Assembly (NCBI RefSeq): GCF_004514475.2
Contig: NZ_MYFO02000008.1
Span: 124,001-188,000 of the forward strand
Reading direction: 5' to 3'
DNA length: 64,000 nucleotides
Origin: Paenibacillus athensensis
GTDB taxonomy: Bacteria > Bacillota > Bacilli > Paenibacillales > NBRC-103111
How positions within the stretch are numbered: the stretch's first letter is position 1; each line of letters starts with the position of its first letter. The translations under genes were made by a program, and so were the position numbers. Positions 35,249 through 43,792 of the stretch are shown one piece after another. The notes under the pieces are model-generated. The model was not told the origin of the DNA. It made no database searches and worked only from the letters and a program-made list of their open reading frames with translations.

Positions 35249-35257
35249 TGCTACAAT
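35249..35257 (+). promoter_or_regulatory. Extended -10 promoter of the cardiolipin synthase gene
   Basis: TGC-TACAAT with the -10 at 35252-35257, 44 bp before the start codon; no good -35. Confidence 0.4.
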
Positions 35258-35300
35258 AAGAAGGATGAGCTGATTGGGAGCTTGGGGGTGAGGCACGGAG

Positions 35301-36755
35301 ATGACTTGGATCAGCAGCCTGTTTTTTTATTCTTTTTTACTGAATATCGGTTTGGCGGTTGTCGTTGTATTTCTGGAGCGGCGCAACGTGGCGTCTACAT
35401 GGTCGTGGATGATGGTGCTGCTGTTTATCCCGCTGCTTGGCTTTGTGCTGTATATCATATTGGGGCAAAATTTGAGCCGCCGCAAGCTGTATAAATGGCA
35501 CCGTGGGATGCTGGAACGGGTGCGTTCGCGCATTGCCGCCCAGACGAAGCTGCTGGAGCGCGGGGAGCTGCCGCTGAACGGGACCGATGTGCTTCGTTAC
35601 CGGGATTTGATGCTGCTGAATGTGTCAACAAACGATGCGCTTGTATGCGCCTTAAACGATGTGCGGATTCATACCGAGGGCAAAGCCAAGTTCGACGCGC
35701 TGCTTGCTTGCATTCGCGAGGCGCGGACGCATATTCATTTGCAATACTACACGGTCAAAAATGACGAGCTTGGCGCGAAAATTATGGAAGCGCTGATCGC
35801 CAAGGCGAAGCAAGGCGTCGAGGTGCGGCTACTGTACGACGATATCGGCTCGCGCAGCCTGAAGGAAGCGTTTCTCAAACGGCTGAAAGCCTACGGCGGA
35901 GAAACGGCAGCTTTTTTTCCGTCGCGGATTCCGTATCTGAATTATCGCGTGAATTACCGCAATCATCGCAAGCTGGCGATTATTGACGGCACGGTTGGCT
36001 TTATCGGCGGTTTCAACGTCGGCGACGAATATTTGGGCAAGCATCCCAAGCTTGGCTTTTGGCGCGATACGCATTTGCAGGTCAGCGGCGAGGTGGTGCG
36101 GATGCTGCAGGCGCGTTTTGTGCTCGACTGGAATCTGGCGGGTATGCGGCCGCTGGAGCCGGGGCTGCAATATTTTCCCGAGCTGGCGCAGTCGGAGGGG
36201 CGCAGCCGGATTCCGGTGCAAATTGTCGCCAGCGGCCCAAACGAGGAATGGCCGCATATTGCGTATACGTTTTTGAAGATGATTCACGCGGCCAAGCGGA
36301 CGATTTTGCTGCAAACCCCGTATTTGATTCCTGACGAGAGCTTGCTTAATGCTTTGAAGGTGGCGGCTTTGTCCGGTATTACGGTCAAGGTGATGATTCC
36401 GCAGAAGGCGGACCACATGTTCGTCCATTGGGCGTCGCTGTATTATGCGGGCGAGCTGCTGTCGGCTGGTGTGCAGATTTATATGTACGAGAAGGGCTTT
36501 TTGCATGCCAAAACGCTTGTGATTGACGGCGAGGTGGCGTCGGTGGGCACAGCGAATTTCGATATTCGCAGCCTGCGGCTTAATTTTGAGACGACGGCGC
36601 TTGTGTACGATCAGGAGACGGCGGAGGAGCTGGAGCGGATTTTTGCCGAAGATGTCAAGGATTGCAGCGAGCTGACGCAGCGGGATTATGCCGAGCGTTC
36701 GGTGCGCGTGCGGTTTCTGGAGTCGATTTCGAAGCTGGTTTCACCGATTTTGTAG
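35301..36755 (+). CDS. cls: Cardiolipin synthase
   Basis: Condenses two phosphatidylglycerols to cardiolipin at the inner face of the membrane. 484 residues: two N-terminal TM helices (~5-25, 35-58; WMMVLLFIPLLGFVLYIILG) and two phospholipase-D HKD motifs, His222 in YRNHRKLAIIDG and His402 in LHAKTLVIDGEVASVGTANF. ATG 35301 follows GGGGGTGAGG. Monocistronic with a downstream terminator. Confidence 0.96.
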   Translation: MTWISSLFFYSFLLNIGLAVVVVFLERRNVASTWSWMMVLLFIPLLGFVLYIILGQNLSRRKLYKWHRGMLERVRSRIAAQTKLLERGELPLNGTDVLRYRDLMLLNVSTNDALVCALNDVRIHTEGKAKFDALLACIREARTHIHLQYYTVKNDELGAKIMEALIAKAKQGVEVRLLYDDIGSRSLKEAFLKRLKAYGGETAAFFPSRIPYLNYRVNYRNHRKLAIIDGTVGFIGGFNVGDEYLGKHPKLGFWRDTHLQVSGEVVRMLQARFVLDWNLAGMRPLEPGLQYFPELAQSEGRSRIPVQIVASGPNEEWPHIAYTFLKMIHAAKRTILLQTPYLIPDESLLNALKVAALSGITVKVMIPQKADHMFVHWASLYYAGELLSAGVQIYMYEKGFLHAKTLVIDGEVASVGTANFDIRSLRLNFETTALVYDQETAEELERIFAEDVKDCSELTQRDYAERSVRVRFLESISKLVSPIL

Positions 36756-36795
36756 CGGGTGAATTCGGGCTCCTTTTGTATAAGGTTTGGACAAA

Positions 36796-36840
36796 ACCTG
36801 AACATCTGTTCATTTCGTAAAGAGATGACAGGTGTTTTTT
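36796..36840 (+). terminator. Terminator of cls
   Basis: ACCTG and CATCT (36796-36807) pair with AGATG and CAGGT (36823-36833) around an internal AA/A mismatch, followed by T's. Confidence 0.75.
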
Positions 36841-36858
36841 TATTTTAATTAATAGCTA

Positions 36859-36887
36859 TTGTAATTTTTTCTGGATAAACTTATACT
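36859..36887 (+). promoter_or_regulatory. SigA-type promoter of the MCP-like/DICT operon
   Basis: TTGTAA (36859-36864), 17 bp, TATACT (36882-36887) in a very AT-rich stretch. The predicted leader is only about 30 nt and is filled by 11-bp repeats. Confidence 0.65.
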
Positions 36888-36919
36888 TATCTTATACAAA
36901 TATTATACAAAAATAATAC
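36881..36919 (+). repeat. Four 11-bp-periodic TTATAC repeats over the start of transcription
   Basis: TTATAC at 36881, 36892 and 36903 and TAATAC at 36914: an exact 11-bp period, with A/T-rich filler between. The first copy contains the -10; the last ends two bases before the ribosome binding region. Confidence 0.85.
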
Positions 36920-36925
36920 AAGGCG

Positions 36926-38131
36926 GTGATTACGATTCTTTTCTGGATTCGGACGTATCGCCGGGCTCTCCTGATAGCGGTCGTCGCCGTAGTCGTCACA
37001 TGGAGCGTTGCAGAAACCGTTGTGTCCGCTGCAGTTTTCCTGTTGCTTATTGCGGGCTTGCTCGTCTTCTATGAGCGGAGCCTTCTTGCAAAGAAGCAAG
37101 TCGTCTCGTCAAGTCCGGAGGCCGGCGTCCCCCAAACGCCACTCGATGGAGGTTCGGTTGTGCTGCAGCAATTTGCTTCGATCACTCGCCATGTGGAGAC
37201 GGCAGCGGATTCCATGATAGGCAATGCGGCCGATGTCGAATCGCAGGCGGAGCATATTACACAGGCAGCGCTTGGCATTTCAGCATCGATCGAGGAGCAG
37301 ATGTCGCGAAGCAAAGCGACGATGGAGCAGTCGGACCTCGTGCAACGCAAGTTCATTGAAACGAAGCAATCTATCGAGGAATCGCAGTCCATGCTGCGGC
37401 AATGGGCTGTGCATACCGAAGAAGGCCTTGCCGACATCTTGCAGCTGCTTGAGGGTTTTAAGCAAATCGAGTCCGCGTCCGCGTCAACCAAGCTTCAATA
37501 TGAGGACCTGCAAATTCACCTGAAAAAAATCGGCAATGCGCTCACGCACATTAACGACATCGCCGATCAGACACAGCTTCTGTCGTTGAACGCCGCGATC
37601 GAAGCGGCTCGGGCCGGAGAGGCGGGAGCCGGCTTTGCCATTGTTGCGCAAGCAGTCAGGCAGCTGGCTGCGTCCGCCAAGTCGCTTTCGCGGGATATGA
37701 CCGAAACGATCCAGGATTTAATTCGCCAATCCGGCAAGGCGTCAACGGTTCTGCTCAACGAGATGGAGGTGATTGCTGACAACGGCCGCAAAGCCGAGAA
37801 TGTCAGCCGCCTGCTGACCGGGATGTCCGAAACGATGAGTATCGTCGTAGAGGGAGGAGAGCGTGTGAAGCGCAACACGGATTCTTTAGAAACGCTTTAT
37901 GTGGAGCTGCGCGCACGTTTGCAGGAAACGGTCGAAATGACCGAACGAGTGGGCGCGGATATCACGAGCACAGCGGAGGCTTCACAAATTCAGCTGATGT
38001 CTCTCATGGAGCTGATCGCTTCGATCGACGTGCTCAAGCAACGATCGGCACAGCTGGCTGCAGGTCTCGCCGAGGCTGGATTCGATCCGAGTGAAGCGCA
38101 ATGGACAAGGGCTTACAGCATCGCCAAATAA
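36926..38131 (+). CDS. MCP-like signalling protein with short two-helix membrane anchor
   Basis: About 401 residues. Residues ~10-52 are two closely spaced TM helices (ALLIAVVAVVVTWSVAETVV, AAVFLLLIAGLLVFYE) with almost no outside loop, so there is no extracellular sensor domain and no HAMP. A coiled coil follows with the MCP tip IADQTQLLSLNAAIEAARAG, EAGAGFAIVAQAVRQLAASA. It resembles receptors that sense membrane or cytoplasmic signals. The start is unsure: GTG 36926 lies within AAGGCGGTG and no better codon exists. A DICT gene follows 28 bp downstream. Confidence 0.82.
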   Translation: MITILFWIRTYRRALLIAVVAVVVTWSVAETVVSAAVFLLLIAGLLVFYERSLLAKKQVVSSSPEAGVPQTPLDGGSVVLQQFASITRHVETAADSMIGNAADVESQAEHITQAALGISASIEEQMSRSKATMEQSDLVQRKFIETKQSIEESQSMLRQWAVHTEEGLADILQLLEGFKQIESASASTKLQYEDLQIHLKKIGNALTHINDIADQTQLLSLNAAIEAARAGEAGAGFAIVAQAVRQLAASAKSLSRDMTETIQDLIRQSGKASTVLLNEMEVIADNGRKAENVSRLLTGMSETMSIVVEGGERVKRNTDSLETLYVELRARLQETVEMTERVGADITSTAEASQIQLMSLMELIASIDVLKQRSAQLAAGLAEAGFDPSEAQWTRAYSIAK

Positions 38132-38159
38132 CGTAACGTTATACAAGGAGGAATCGGCA

Positions 38160-38708
38160 ATGATGGATGTTTCATTGTATCGCGATATTTTCGGACAGGT
38201 GGAGGGAGAACCCGAGGTAATCTCGGGTATGCTGAGTCGTTCCGCGCTCGACAGCGCCTCTATGAAATACGAAACCAAAGTGCCACAGCTGGAGTACATG
38301 TGCCTGATTATGGAGAACATGGTCATTACGAAAAAGCCGAAGGCCCATATTTATGCCGGCTTCCAGAAGCTGTCCCGCTGTGTGGAGCCGGTGCTGGAGC
38401 GTTTTTTTACCATGGCGGACAGCGCGCAGCAGGTCTATATCTTTGGCGAAAACGATCAGGAGATGCCGGAGCATCCGAACGTCACCTATATTCATCTGCC
38501 TGCCGGGCATCCGCTCGTGAGGGAATGGTTTCTGGTCATTCAAGCGCCCACGATGAAAATGATGATGACCGCTTACGACCTGGAAGGCTTCGGTACGCAT
38601 GAAATCGAAGAGAATCGCAGCTTCCGCGGCATCAAATCCAATTCTCCGAAGCTTGTGGACGAAGCGGCGGCTTTGCTGGAAGGCTTTATTCGTTCTGGTC
38701 GCAGCTAA
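38160..38708 (+). CDS. DICT sensory domain protein
   Basis: About 182 residues (MMDVSLYRDIFGQVEGEPEV...). The body matches the DICT pattern found in diguanylate cyclases and two-component proteins: a SLY start, KAHIYAGFQKLSRCVEPVLE, then HLPAGHPLVREWFLVIQAPT. Here it stands alone without an output domain, directly behind an MCP-like gene, so it may be the sensory partner. AAGGAGG precedes ATG 38160 (or 38163). Confidence 0.75.
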   Translation: MMDVSLYRDIFGQVEGEPEVISGMLSRSALDSASMKYETKVPQLEYMCLIMENMVITKKPKAHIYAGFQKLSRCVEPVLERFFTMADSAQQVYIFGENDQEMPEHPNVTYIHLPAGHPLVREWFLVIQAPTMKMMMTAYDLEGFGTHEIEENRSFRGIKSNSPKLVDEAAALLEGFIRSGRS

Positions 38709-38714
38709 CAGCCG

Positions 38715-39656
38715 ATGCATACAGATCAACGTTCATTCGGCCTGCTGTGGGTAAGTCTGGGTGCGTCTATGTGGGGAACCGACGCGATCTTGCGAACCCC
38801 TCTTCTCGGCACGTTCAGTTCGGCTGAAATTGTCTTGCTGGAGCACCTGATTCTCTGTTTGTTTGCAGTGCCGTTTTTCATACTCCATCGTCGTTCTTTT
38901 GCGCGATTGCGGGTACGGGAAGGGCTGCTGCTATTGCTTATCGCGTGGGGCAGCTCTGGCCTGGCTACCTGGCTGTTCACGCAGGCGTTCCGATTTGGCA
39001 ATCCATCGGTCGTCATTTTGCTGCAAAAGCTGCAGCCGCTTGCGGCCATTGTGCTGGCTCGACTTCTGCTGAAGGAGCGGTTTACGCGTTCGCAGGCGTG
39101 GGTCCTTGGGCTCGCTTTGGCCGGCGCTTACCTGCTTTCGTTCGGCTGGAGCGTCCCCTTCGCCTCCGCAACTGCGGCGCAGTGGCAAGGCTCGCTGCTC
39201 GCGCTCGGCGCGGCCGGCTTATGGGGAGCCGGGACTGTACTCGGCCGACGTTTGCTGGATCGGCTCACGTTTTTGGAGCTGACTTCCGCCCGCTTTGGCC
39301 TGGCTGTGCCGTTCCTGCTGCTGCTGCAGCTCGTTCAAGACCGGCGCCCCTTGCGGCTGGAGGCTCTTGATACGCAGTCGCTTGCCTATCTCATGCTGCT
39401 CGCCCTTGTGCCCGGACTCATCGGCATCCTGTTGTACTACCGCGGTCTTCGCGGCTCGAAGGCCGGTTATGCCACCGTTGCCGAGCTTGCTTTCCCGGTA
39501 ACCGCGCTGCTGCTCAATTGGCTTGTGCTGGGGCAGAGCATTACGTTGTCCCAAAGCTTGGGAGCTGTCCTCATTTTCGGCTGCGTATTGACCTTGACTG
39601 CCGAACGAAGCGCTGCACCTCAAGCCGGCAAATTGCCGCTTGCTGCGGATTCCTGA
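38715..39656 (+). CDS. EamA/DMT-family transporter
   Basis: A 313-residue integral membrane protein with ten TM helices in two EamA repeats (first ~8-140, with SSGLATWLFTQAFRFGNPSV; second ~158-300, with LVPGLIGILLYYRGLRGSKA and LAFPVTALLLNWLVLGQSI). A likely metabolite exporter; the substrate is not predictable. It starts 6 bp after the DICT gene without a clear ribosome binding site. A terminator follows. Confidence 0.9.
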   Translation: MHTDQRSFGLLWVSLGASMWGTDAILRTPLLGTFSSAEIVLLEHLILCLFAVPFFILHRRSFARLRVREGLLLLLIAWGSSGLATWLFTQAFRFGNPSVVILLQKLQPLAAIVLARLLLKERFTRSQAWVLGLALAGAYLLSFGWSVPFASATAAQWQGSLLALGAAGLWGAGTVLGRRLLDRLTFLELTSARFGLAVPFLLLLQLVQDRRPLRLEALDTQSLAYLMLLALVPGLIGILLYYRGLRGSKAGYATVAELAFPVTALLLNWLVLGQSITLSQSLGAVLIFGCVLTLTAERSAAPQAGKLPLAADS

Positions 39657-39670
39657 TCACACACCTGCAA

Positions 39671-39716
39671 AACGCGAGTTGGAGAGCTGCAAAGCCTCTT
39701 CCACTCGCGTTTTTTG
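39671..39716 (+). terminator. Terminator of the DMT transporter
   Basis: AACGCGAGT (39671-39679) pairs with ACTCGCGTT (39703-39711), with an inner GGA/TCC, followed by T's. Confidence 0.88.
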
Positions 39717-39803
39717 TATGTCTTTTACTTAAAAAGTCAGGTGAAGAGGCGGCTGATGGTTCACCGGACCTTTCATGCACGACCGGACAAGGAGGAAGGG
39801 AGC

Positions 39804-40007
39804 TTGAATCACATTGTATTTGATTTTGACGGGACGCTGGAGGTTTTGAAGGTAACTGCGCTCAGCACGCTGGGCATTCCCGAGCCGTTGAAGACGCTGG
39901 ACGTGCCGCTGCACCAAATGCCGGGCGTAATGCTGGAGATGAAGCGCTATTACCGCAAAGCGGGCGAGCGGCTGGTCTGCGGACCCGACAAGCTGAAAAG
40001 CAAGTAA
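39804..40007 (+). CDS. 67-residue protein beginning with a HAD motif I
   Basis: TTG 39804 is preceded by AAGGAGG at normal distance. The protein starts MNHIVFDFDGTLEVLKV, so DFDGT (Asp7/Asp9) matches HAD phosphatase motif I. The remaining 50 residues end GERLVCGPDKLKSK and lack motifs II-IV. It may be a remnant or a natural mini-protein. It sits between two terminators' worth of sequence and ahead of the riboswitch promoter. Confidence 0.6.
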   Translation: MNHIVFDFDGTLEVLKVTALSTLGIPEPLKTLDVPLHQMPGVMLEMKRYYRKAGERLVCGPDKLKSK

Positions 40008-40116
40008 ACGAGCGAACGGCTTTAATAATCGAAGCAAATGAAGGGTCGCTCCTGATGTAAACGGATTCATGCTGAAAGGCGCAGCAAATCTTCGCCGATT
40101 CCGGTTTTTCCACCGC

Positions 40117-40145
40117 TTTACTGTAAAGCACGGCAGGAGTATGAT
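40117..40145 (+). promoter_or_regulatory. Promoter of the riboswitch-kimA transcript
   Basis: TTTACT (40117-40122), 17 bp, TATGAT (40140-40145), about 30 bp before the aptamer. Confidence 0.6.
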
Positions 40146-40173
40146 TTGTTGCAGAGCTTTCCTATATGACAAT

Positions 40174-40299
40174 TCGCTGAATTTTCCTAGGAAAAACGGG
40201 GGAACCACAAGATATCAAGGGGTGAATAAAAGTGTGCGACAGCATACTTTTTAGGGCGCTTTCTCATCGCCCGAATCCGGCAGCTAACCTCGTAAGCGA
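40174..40299 (+). ncRNA. c-di-AMP riboswitch (ydaO-yuaA class)
   Basis: The conserved landmarks occur in order: GGGGGAACC, GGGGTGAAT, a GGGCG/CGCCC hairpin, CCGAATCCGGCAGCTAACC and CTCGTAAGCG. The closing P1 helix is TCGCT (40174-40178) with AGCGA (40295-40299). A perfect intrinsic terminator follows, then a KimA-type K+ transporter, the best-known target. Ligand binding should turn expression off. Confidence 0.93.
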
Positions 40300-40324
40300 C
40301 GATGAGAAGGTAAGATGTGTGTAC

Positions 40325-40353
40325 AACACAAGGTCTGACCTTGTGTTTTTTTG
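40325..40353 (+). terminator. Expression-platform terminator of the c-di-AMP riboswitch
   Basis: Perfect 10-bp stem AACACAAGGT/ACCTTGTGTT with loop CTG (40325-40347), then T's, 75 bp before the kimA start. Confidence 0.92.
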
Positions 40354-40427
40354 TGTTTTTTCGGTGTTGGAACGGGGTAACGTATAAGTAAGATGGGATG
40401 CATTTTGTTGGAGGAGCCGTGTTGGGG

Positions 40428-42263
40428 ATGACTGCTGATTCGCTTAAAAAAATTGTGTTTGGCAAGCCGTTGAAATCCAGTGAAATGGAATCGGAAAAGA
40501 TGCCGGTCTGGAAGGCGCTGCCGATTCTGTCGTCGGATGCGCTTTCGTCGGTGGCCTATGGCACGGAGCAGATTTTGCTCGAGCTGGCGACGGTGGGCCT
40601 AGCGGCGTTTGCTTTTTCGTTTCCGATCGCCCTGTCGATCATTGTACTGATCGGGCTGCTGGTCATCAGCTACCGGCAGGTGATTGACGCCTATCCGCAA
40701 GGCGGAGGGGCGTACATGGTATCGAAGGAAAATCTCGGTATGGTCTGGGGACGGCTAACCGGCGTATCGCTGCTGATTGATTACACGCTGACCGTGGCCG
40801 TTTCCATTTCGGCCGGGGTACAGGCGATCACGTCGGCTTTTCCCTCGACGGTACCGTATATGGTGGAAATCGCTTTGCTGCTGGTTTGGCTGATGGTGTG
40901 GCTGAACCTGCGAGGCACTTCGGAGTCGGGCACCGTGTTTGCCGTTCCGACGTATTTTTTTATCGGCTGTGTGCTGCTGCTGGTCGGCAAAGGACTGTAT
41001 GATCTGTTGACCGGAAACGGAGGCATGCACGTCTCGCACGTCGTGCCGCATTCGGTGCCTGCGGGACTAACGTTGTTCGTATTGCTCAAGGCGTTCTCTT
41101 CGGGCTGCTCGGCGGTCACGGGGATTGAAGCTATTTCCGACGCGGTGCCGCATTTCCGCACGCCTTCGGAGCGCAACGCCAAGCGCACGCTGCTCTCGCT
41201 GGGCACGCTGCTCGCGATTGTGTTCGGCGGCGTGACGGTGCTCAGCCTGGCTTACGGCGTTGCACCGGACCCGAAAGGACATACCTCGGTGCTGTCGATG
41301 GTCACGGAGGCTGCATTTGGCCGTGGCTGGTTCTACTATGCGACGCAAATCGCGACGATGATGATATTGACGCTGGCCGCCAATACCAGCTTTAACGGGT
41401 TTCCGATACTGGCGTCGATTATGGCCCAGGATAAAAATTTTCCGCGGATGTTCTCTTACCGGGGGGATCGCCTGTCGTTCAATTACGGCATCGTCACCTT
41501 GGGCGTGCTGGCCAGCGTGCTGCTGATCATTTTCAAGGGCCGCACCGACGCTTTGATTCCGCTGTATGCCATTGGCGTGTTCCTGTCGTTTACGCTGGCG
41601 CAAAGCGGGCTGGTGCGCAAATGGCTGCGCGAGCGGCCGCGCGGCTGGGGCCGCAAATCGCTGATCAACGGCGCTGGTGCGCTGGTATCGCTGGCGGTGT
41701 TGGGCATTTTTTGCATCACGAAATTCAGCGAGGGCGCTTGGATCGTGATCGTCTTGTCGCCGATTATTTTGTGGGGCATTACGAAAATCAGCCGTCATTA
41801 CGACGATGTAGCCAGCGAGCTGCGCATCGACATCGAGCAGGAGAAGGTCGTGCCCAAAGAGCCGATCATCATCGTGCCGGTCGCCGGGATTCACCGCGTT
41901 GTGGCCGATTCGCTGAATTATGCGCGATCGCTGTCGCCCAACGTGATTGCGTTCTACGTCTCGTTTTCCGATGAAGACGAGGCGCGTATGGAGGAGAAAT
42001 GGGCCAAATGGGACCCCGGCGTGCGGTTGATCGTATTCAAATCGCGGTACCGGACCATTCTCAAGCCGTTGGCTGAATTTATCGAACGGATTGACACCCA
42101 TGTGTCGGAGAAGCAAAATATAATGGTGATCCTGCCGCAGTTTATGCCGCGGAAATGGTGGCATCGGCTGCTGCATAATCAGTCGGCCTCGCGCATCCGC
42201 TCCAAGCTGCAGAAGGAGAAAAACATCGTCGTGGCTACGGTGCCTTACCATTTGCACGTATAG
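40428..42263 (+). CDS. kimA: KimA/YdaO-type potassium transporter (APC superfamily)
   Basis: High-affinity K+ uptake. About 611 residues with twelve TM helices and the KimA signature ALPILSSDALSSVAYGTEQI, YRQVIDAYPQGGGAYMVSKE, then a cytoplasmic C-terminal domain (~470-611; KEPIIIVPVAGIHRVVADSL). The N-terminus aligns well from MTADSLKKIVFGKPLKS; ATG 40428 is used, while GTG 40419 and TTG 40422 are closer to GGAGGAG. Control by the upstream c-di-AMP riboswitch fits, since c-di-AMP reports high K+. Confidence 0.93.
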   Translation: MTADSLKKIVFGKPLKSSEMESEKMPVWKALPILSSDALSSVAYGTEQILLELATVGLAAFAFSFPIALSIIVLIGLLVISYRQVIDAYPQGGGAYMVSKENLGMVWGRLTGVSLLIDYTLTVAVSISAGVQAITSAFPSTVPYMVEIALLLVWLMVWLNLRGTSESGTVFAVPTYFFIGCVLLLVGKGLYDLLTGNGGMHVSHVVPHSVPAGLTLFVLLKAFSSGCSAVTGIEAISDAVPHFRTPSERNAKRTLLSLGTLLAIVFGGVTVLSLAYGVAPDPKGHTSVLSMVTEAAFGRGWFYYATQIATMMILTLAANTSFNGFPILASIMAQDKNFPRMFSYRGDRLSFNYGIVTLGVLASVLLIIFKGRTDALIPLYAIGVFLSFTLAQSGLVRKWLRERPRGWGRKSLINGAGALVSLAVLGIFCITKFSEGAWIVIVLSPIILWGITKISRHYDDVASELRIDIEQEKVVPKEPIIIVPVAGIHRVVADSLNYARSLSPNVIAFYVSFSDEDEARMEEKWAKWDPGVRLIVFKSRYRTILKPLAEFIERIDTHVSEKQNIMVILPQFMPRKWWHRLLHNQSASRIRSKLQKEKNIVVATVPYHLHV

Positions 42264-42307
42264 CGCTGCCGCAGCGATGCAACATCAAGAGAAAAGGCGG
42301 GCTTCAG

Positions 42308-43519
42308 GTGGCAACATGGTTGTTGGTCGTTATTTATTTGGCTTTTATCAGTCTCGGTTTGCCGGACTCCTTGCTGGGTACGGCGTGGCCGGTGATGCAA
42401 ACGGATCTGCACGCCCAATTGGCGACAGCGGGCGGGTTGTTCATGACGATCGCTGGCGCGACGATTGTATCGAGCCTGATGAGCGGAGCGGTGCTGCGCC
42501 GGTTCGGCACGGGCAAGGTTGCGTTCGTCAGCACGCTGATGACGGCAATTGCGCTGCTCGGCTTCAGCCTTGCACCGTCGCTGTTGTGGCTGTTCGTCTT
42601 CGCGCTGCCGCTGGGCCTTGGCGCAGGCTCGATTGATGCGGGCTTGAACAATTATGTGGCCACGCATTACAAAGCGCATCATATGAGCTGGCTCCACTGC
42701 TTCTGGGGCGTCGGCGCAACGCTCGGGCCGGTCGTGATGGCTCCGTTTATCGCCGGTGGCGGGAGCGCCTGGCGCACGGGCTATGTGACCATCGCAGCGC
42801 TGCAGGGCGTGCTCGTCATCGTGTTGCTGATGACATTGCCCTTGTGGAGCAAGGCAGCCGCCAGTGAAGCGAAAGCGCCGGGACCGGCCGAGGAAGCCGA
42901 CGTTTCTGCGGGTAGCGGGGAGCCGCAGGCGAAAGCGGCCGTAGAAGCCGTTCGTTCGCCGCTGCGCATTCGCGGCGTCAAGCTGGCGCTGGCTGCATTT
43001 CTGTTTTATTGCGGCGTAGAGGCCACTGTCGGCTTGTGGGGCGCAAGCTTTCTTGTCAACATCAAGGAGCTGGCGGCTGCCGATGCGGCGCGTTGGGTTT
43101 CGCTCTACTACGCCGGCATTACATTAGGGCGCTTCATCGCCGGCTTCATTACGCTGCGCGTAGGCAATCGCGCGTTAATTCGCAGCGGCCAGCTGACGGT
43201 GCTTGTCGGCGTTGCGCTGCTGCTCTTGCCGCTGCCGGCCGGCTTCTCGCTAGCCGCGCTGCTGCTGATCGGGCTGGGGCTGGCTCCGATTTTTCCGTGC
43301 ATGCTGCACGAAACGCCGGCGCGCTTCGGGCGCGAAGCGTCTTCGTCGATCATCGGCTACCAGATGGCGCTCGCTTATGTGGGCAGCACCTGCATCCCGC
43401 CGCTGCTCGGCTTGCTGGCGTCGCGTGCGACCATCGGCGTTTTCCCGGCGTTCATTCTGGTATCTGCTGTCGGGCTGCTGGCGTCGTCGGAGCGGCTGAA
43501 TGCGCTGCTGAAGCGCTAA
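42308..43519 (+). CDS. MFS transporter
   Basis: A 403-residue, twelve-TM major facilitator (start VATWLLVVIYLAFISLGLPD; FALPLGLGAGSIDAGLNNYV and MSWLHCFWGVGATLGP are typical of FucP-like sugar or unknown-substrate members). A charged loop rich in Ala/Glu/Lys lies at ~178-212 between the two halves. GTG 42308, 44 bp after kimA, so possibly on the same riboswitch-controlled transcript. Substrate unknown. Confidence 0.9.
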   Translation: MATWLLVVIYLAFISLGLPDSLLGTAWPVMQTDLHAQLATAGGLFMTIAGATIVSSLMSGAVLRRFGTGKVAFVSTLMTAIALLGFSLAPSLLWLFVFALPLGLGAGSIDAGLNNYVATHYKAHHMSWLHCFWGVGATLGPVVMAPFIAGGGSAWRTGYVTIAALQGVLVIVLLMTLPLWSKAAASEAKAPGPAEEADVSAGSGEPQAKAAVEAVRSPLRIRGVKLALAAFLFYCGVEATVGLWGASFLVNIKELAAADAARWVSLYYAGITLGRFIAGFITLRVGNRALIRSGQLTVLVGVALLLLPLPAGFSLAALLLIGLGLAPIFPCMLHETPARFGREASSSIIGYQMALAYVGSTCIPPLLGLLASRATIGVFPAFILVSAVGLLASSERLNALLKR

Positions 43520-43669
43520 TTCATCAAGCTCATCATGCGGCAGAACTGCTGTTGCCAGCCCTCCGCAGCATCGTAGGCTGCCGAAGGCCGCCAGCCAGCT
43601 CGCAATTAACGTCGGCGAAGCCCGCGCCGCGCACGTTCAGGCCCGCAGGCGCAATACCTCGTTGCAACC

Positions 43670-43718
43670 AGCACGCTTGTCATCGTTCTTGTGAGAACGT
43701 TGGCAGGCGTGTTTTTTT
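43670..43718 (+). terminator. Terminator of the kimA-MFS unit
   Basis: A long stem, CACGC...TCGTTCT (43672 onward) with AGAACG...GCGTG (to 43711), loop TGTG, followed by seven T's. The 150 bp between the MFS stop and this hairpin hold nothing recognisable. Confidence 0.85.
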
Positions 43719-43792
43719 GTGCGGAAAAACCTCCATGTTGATAGTGTACCGCGTAGCGGGCGGTGTCATCTGCCAGATTTGCGACTGGAGCT

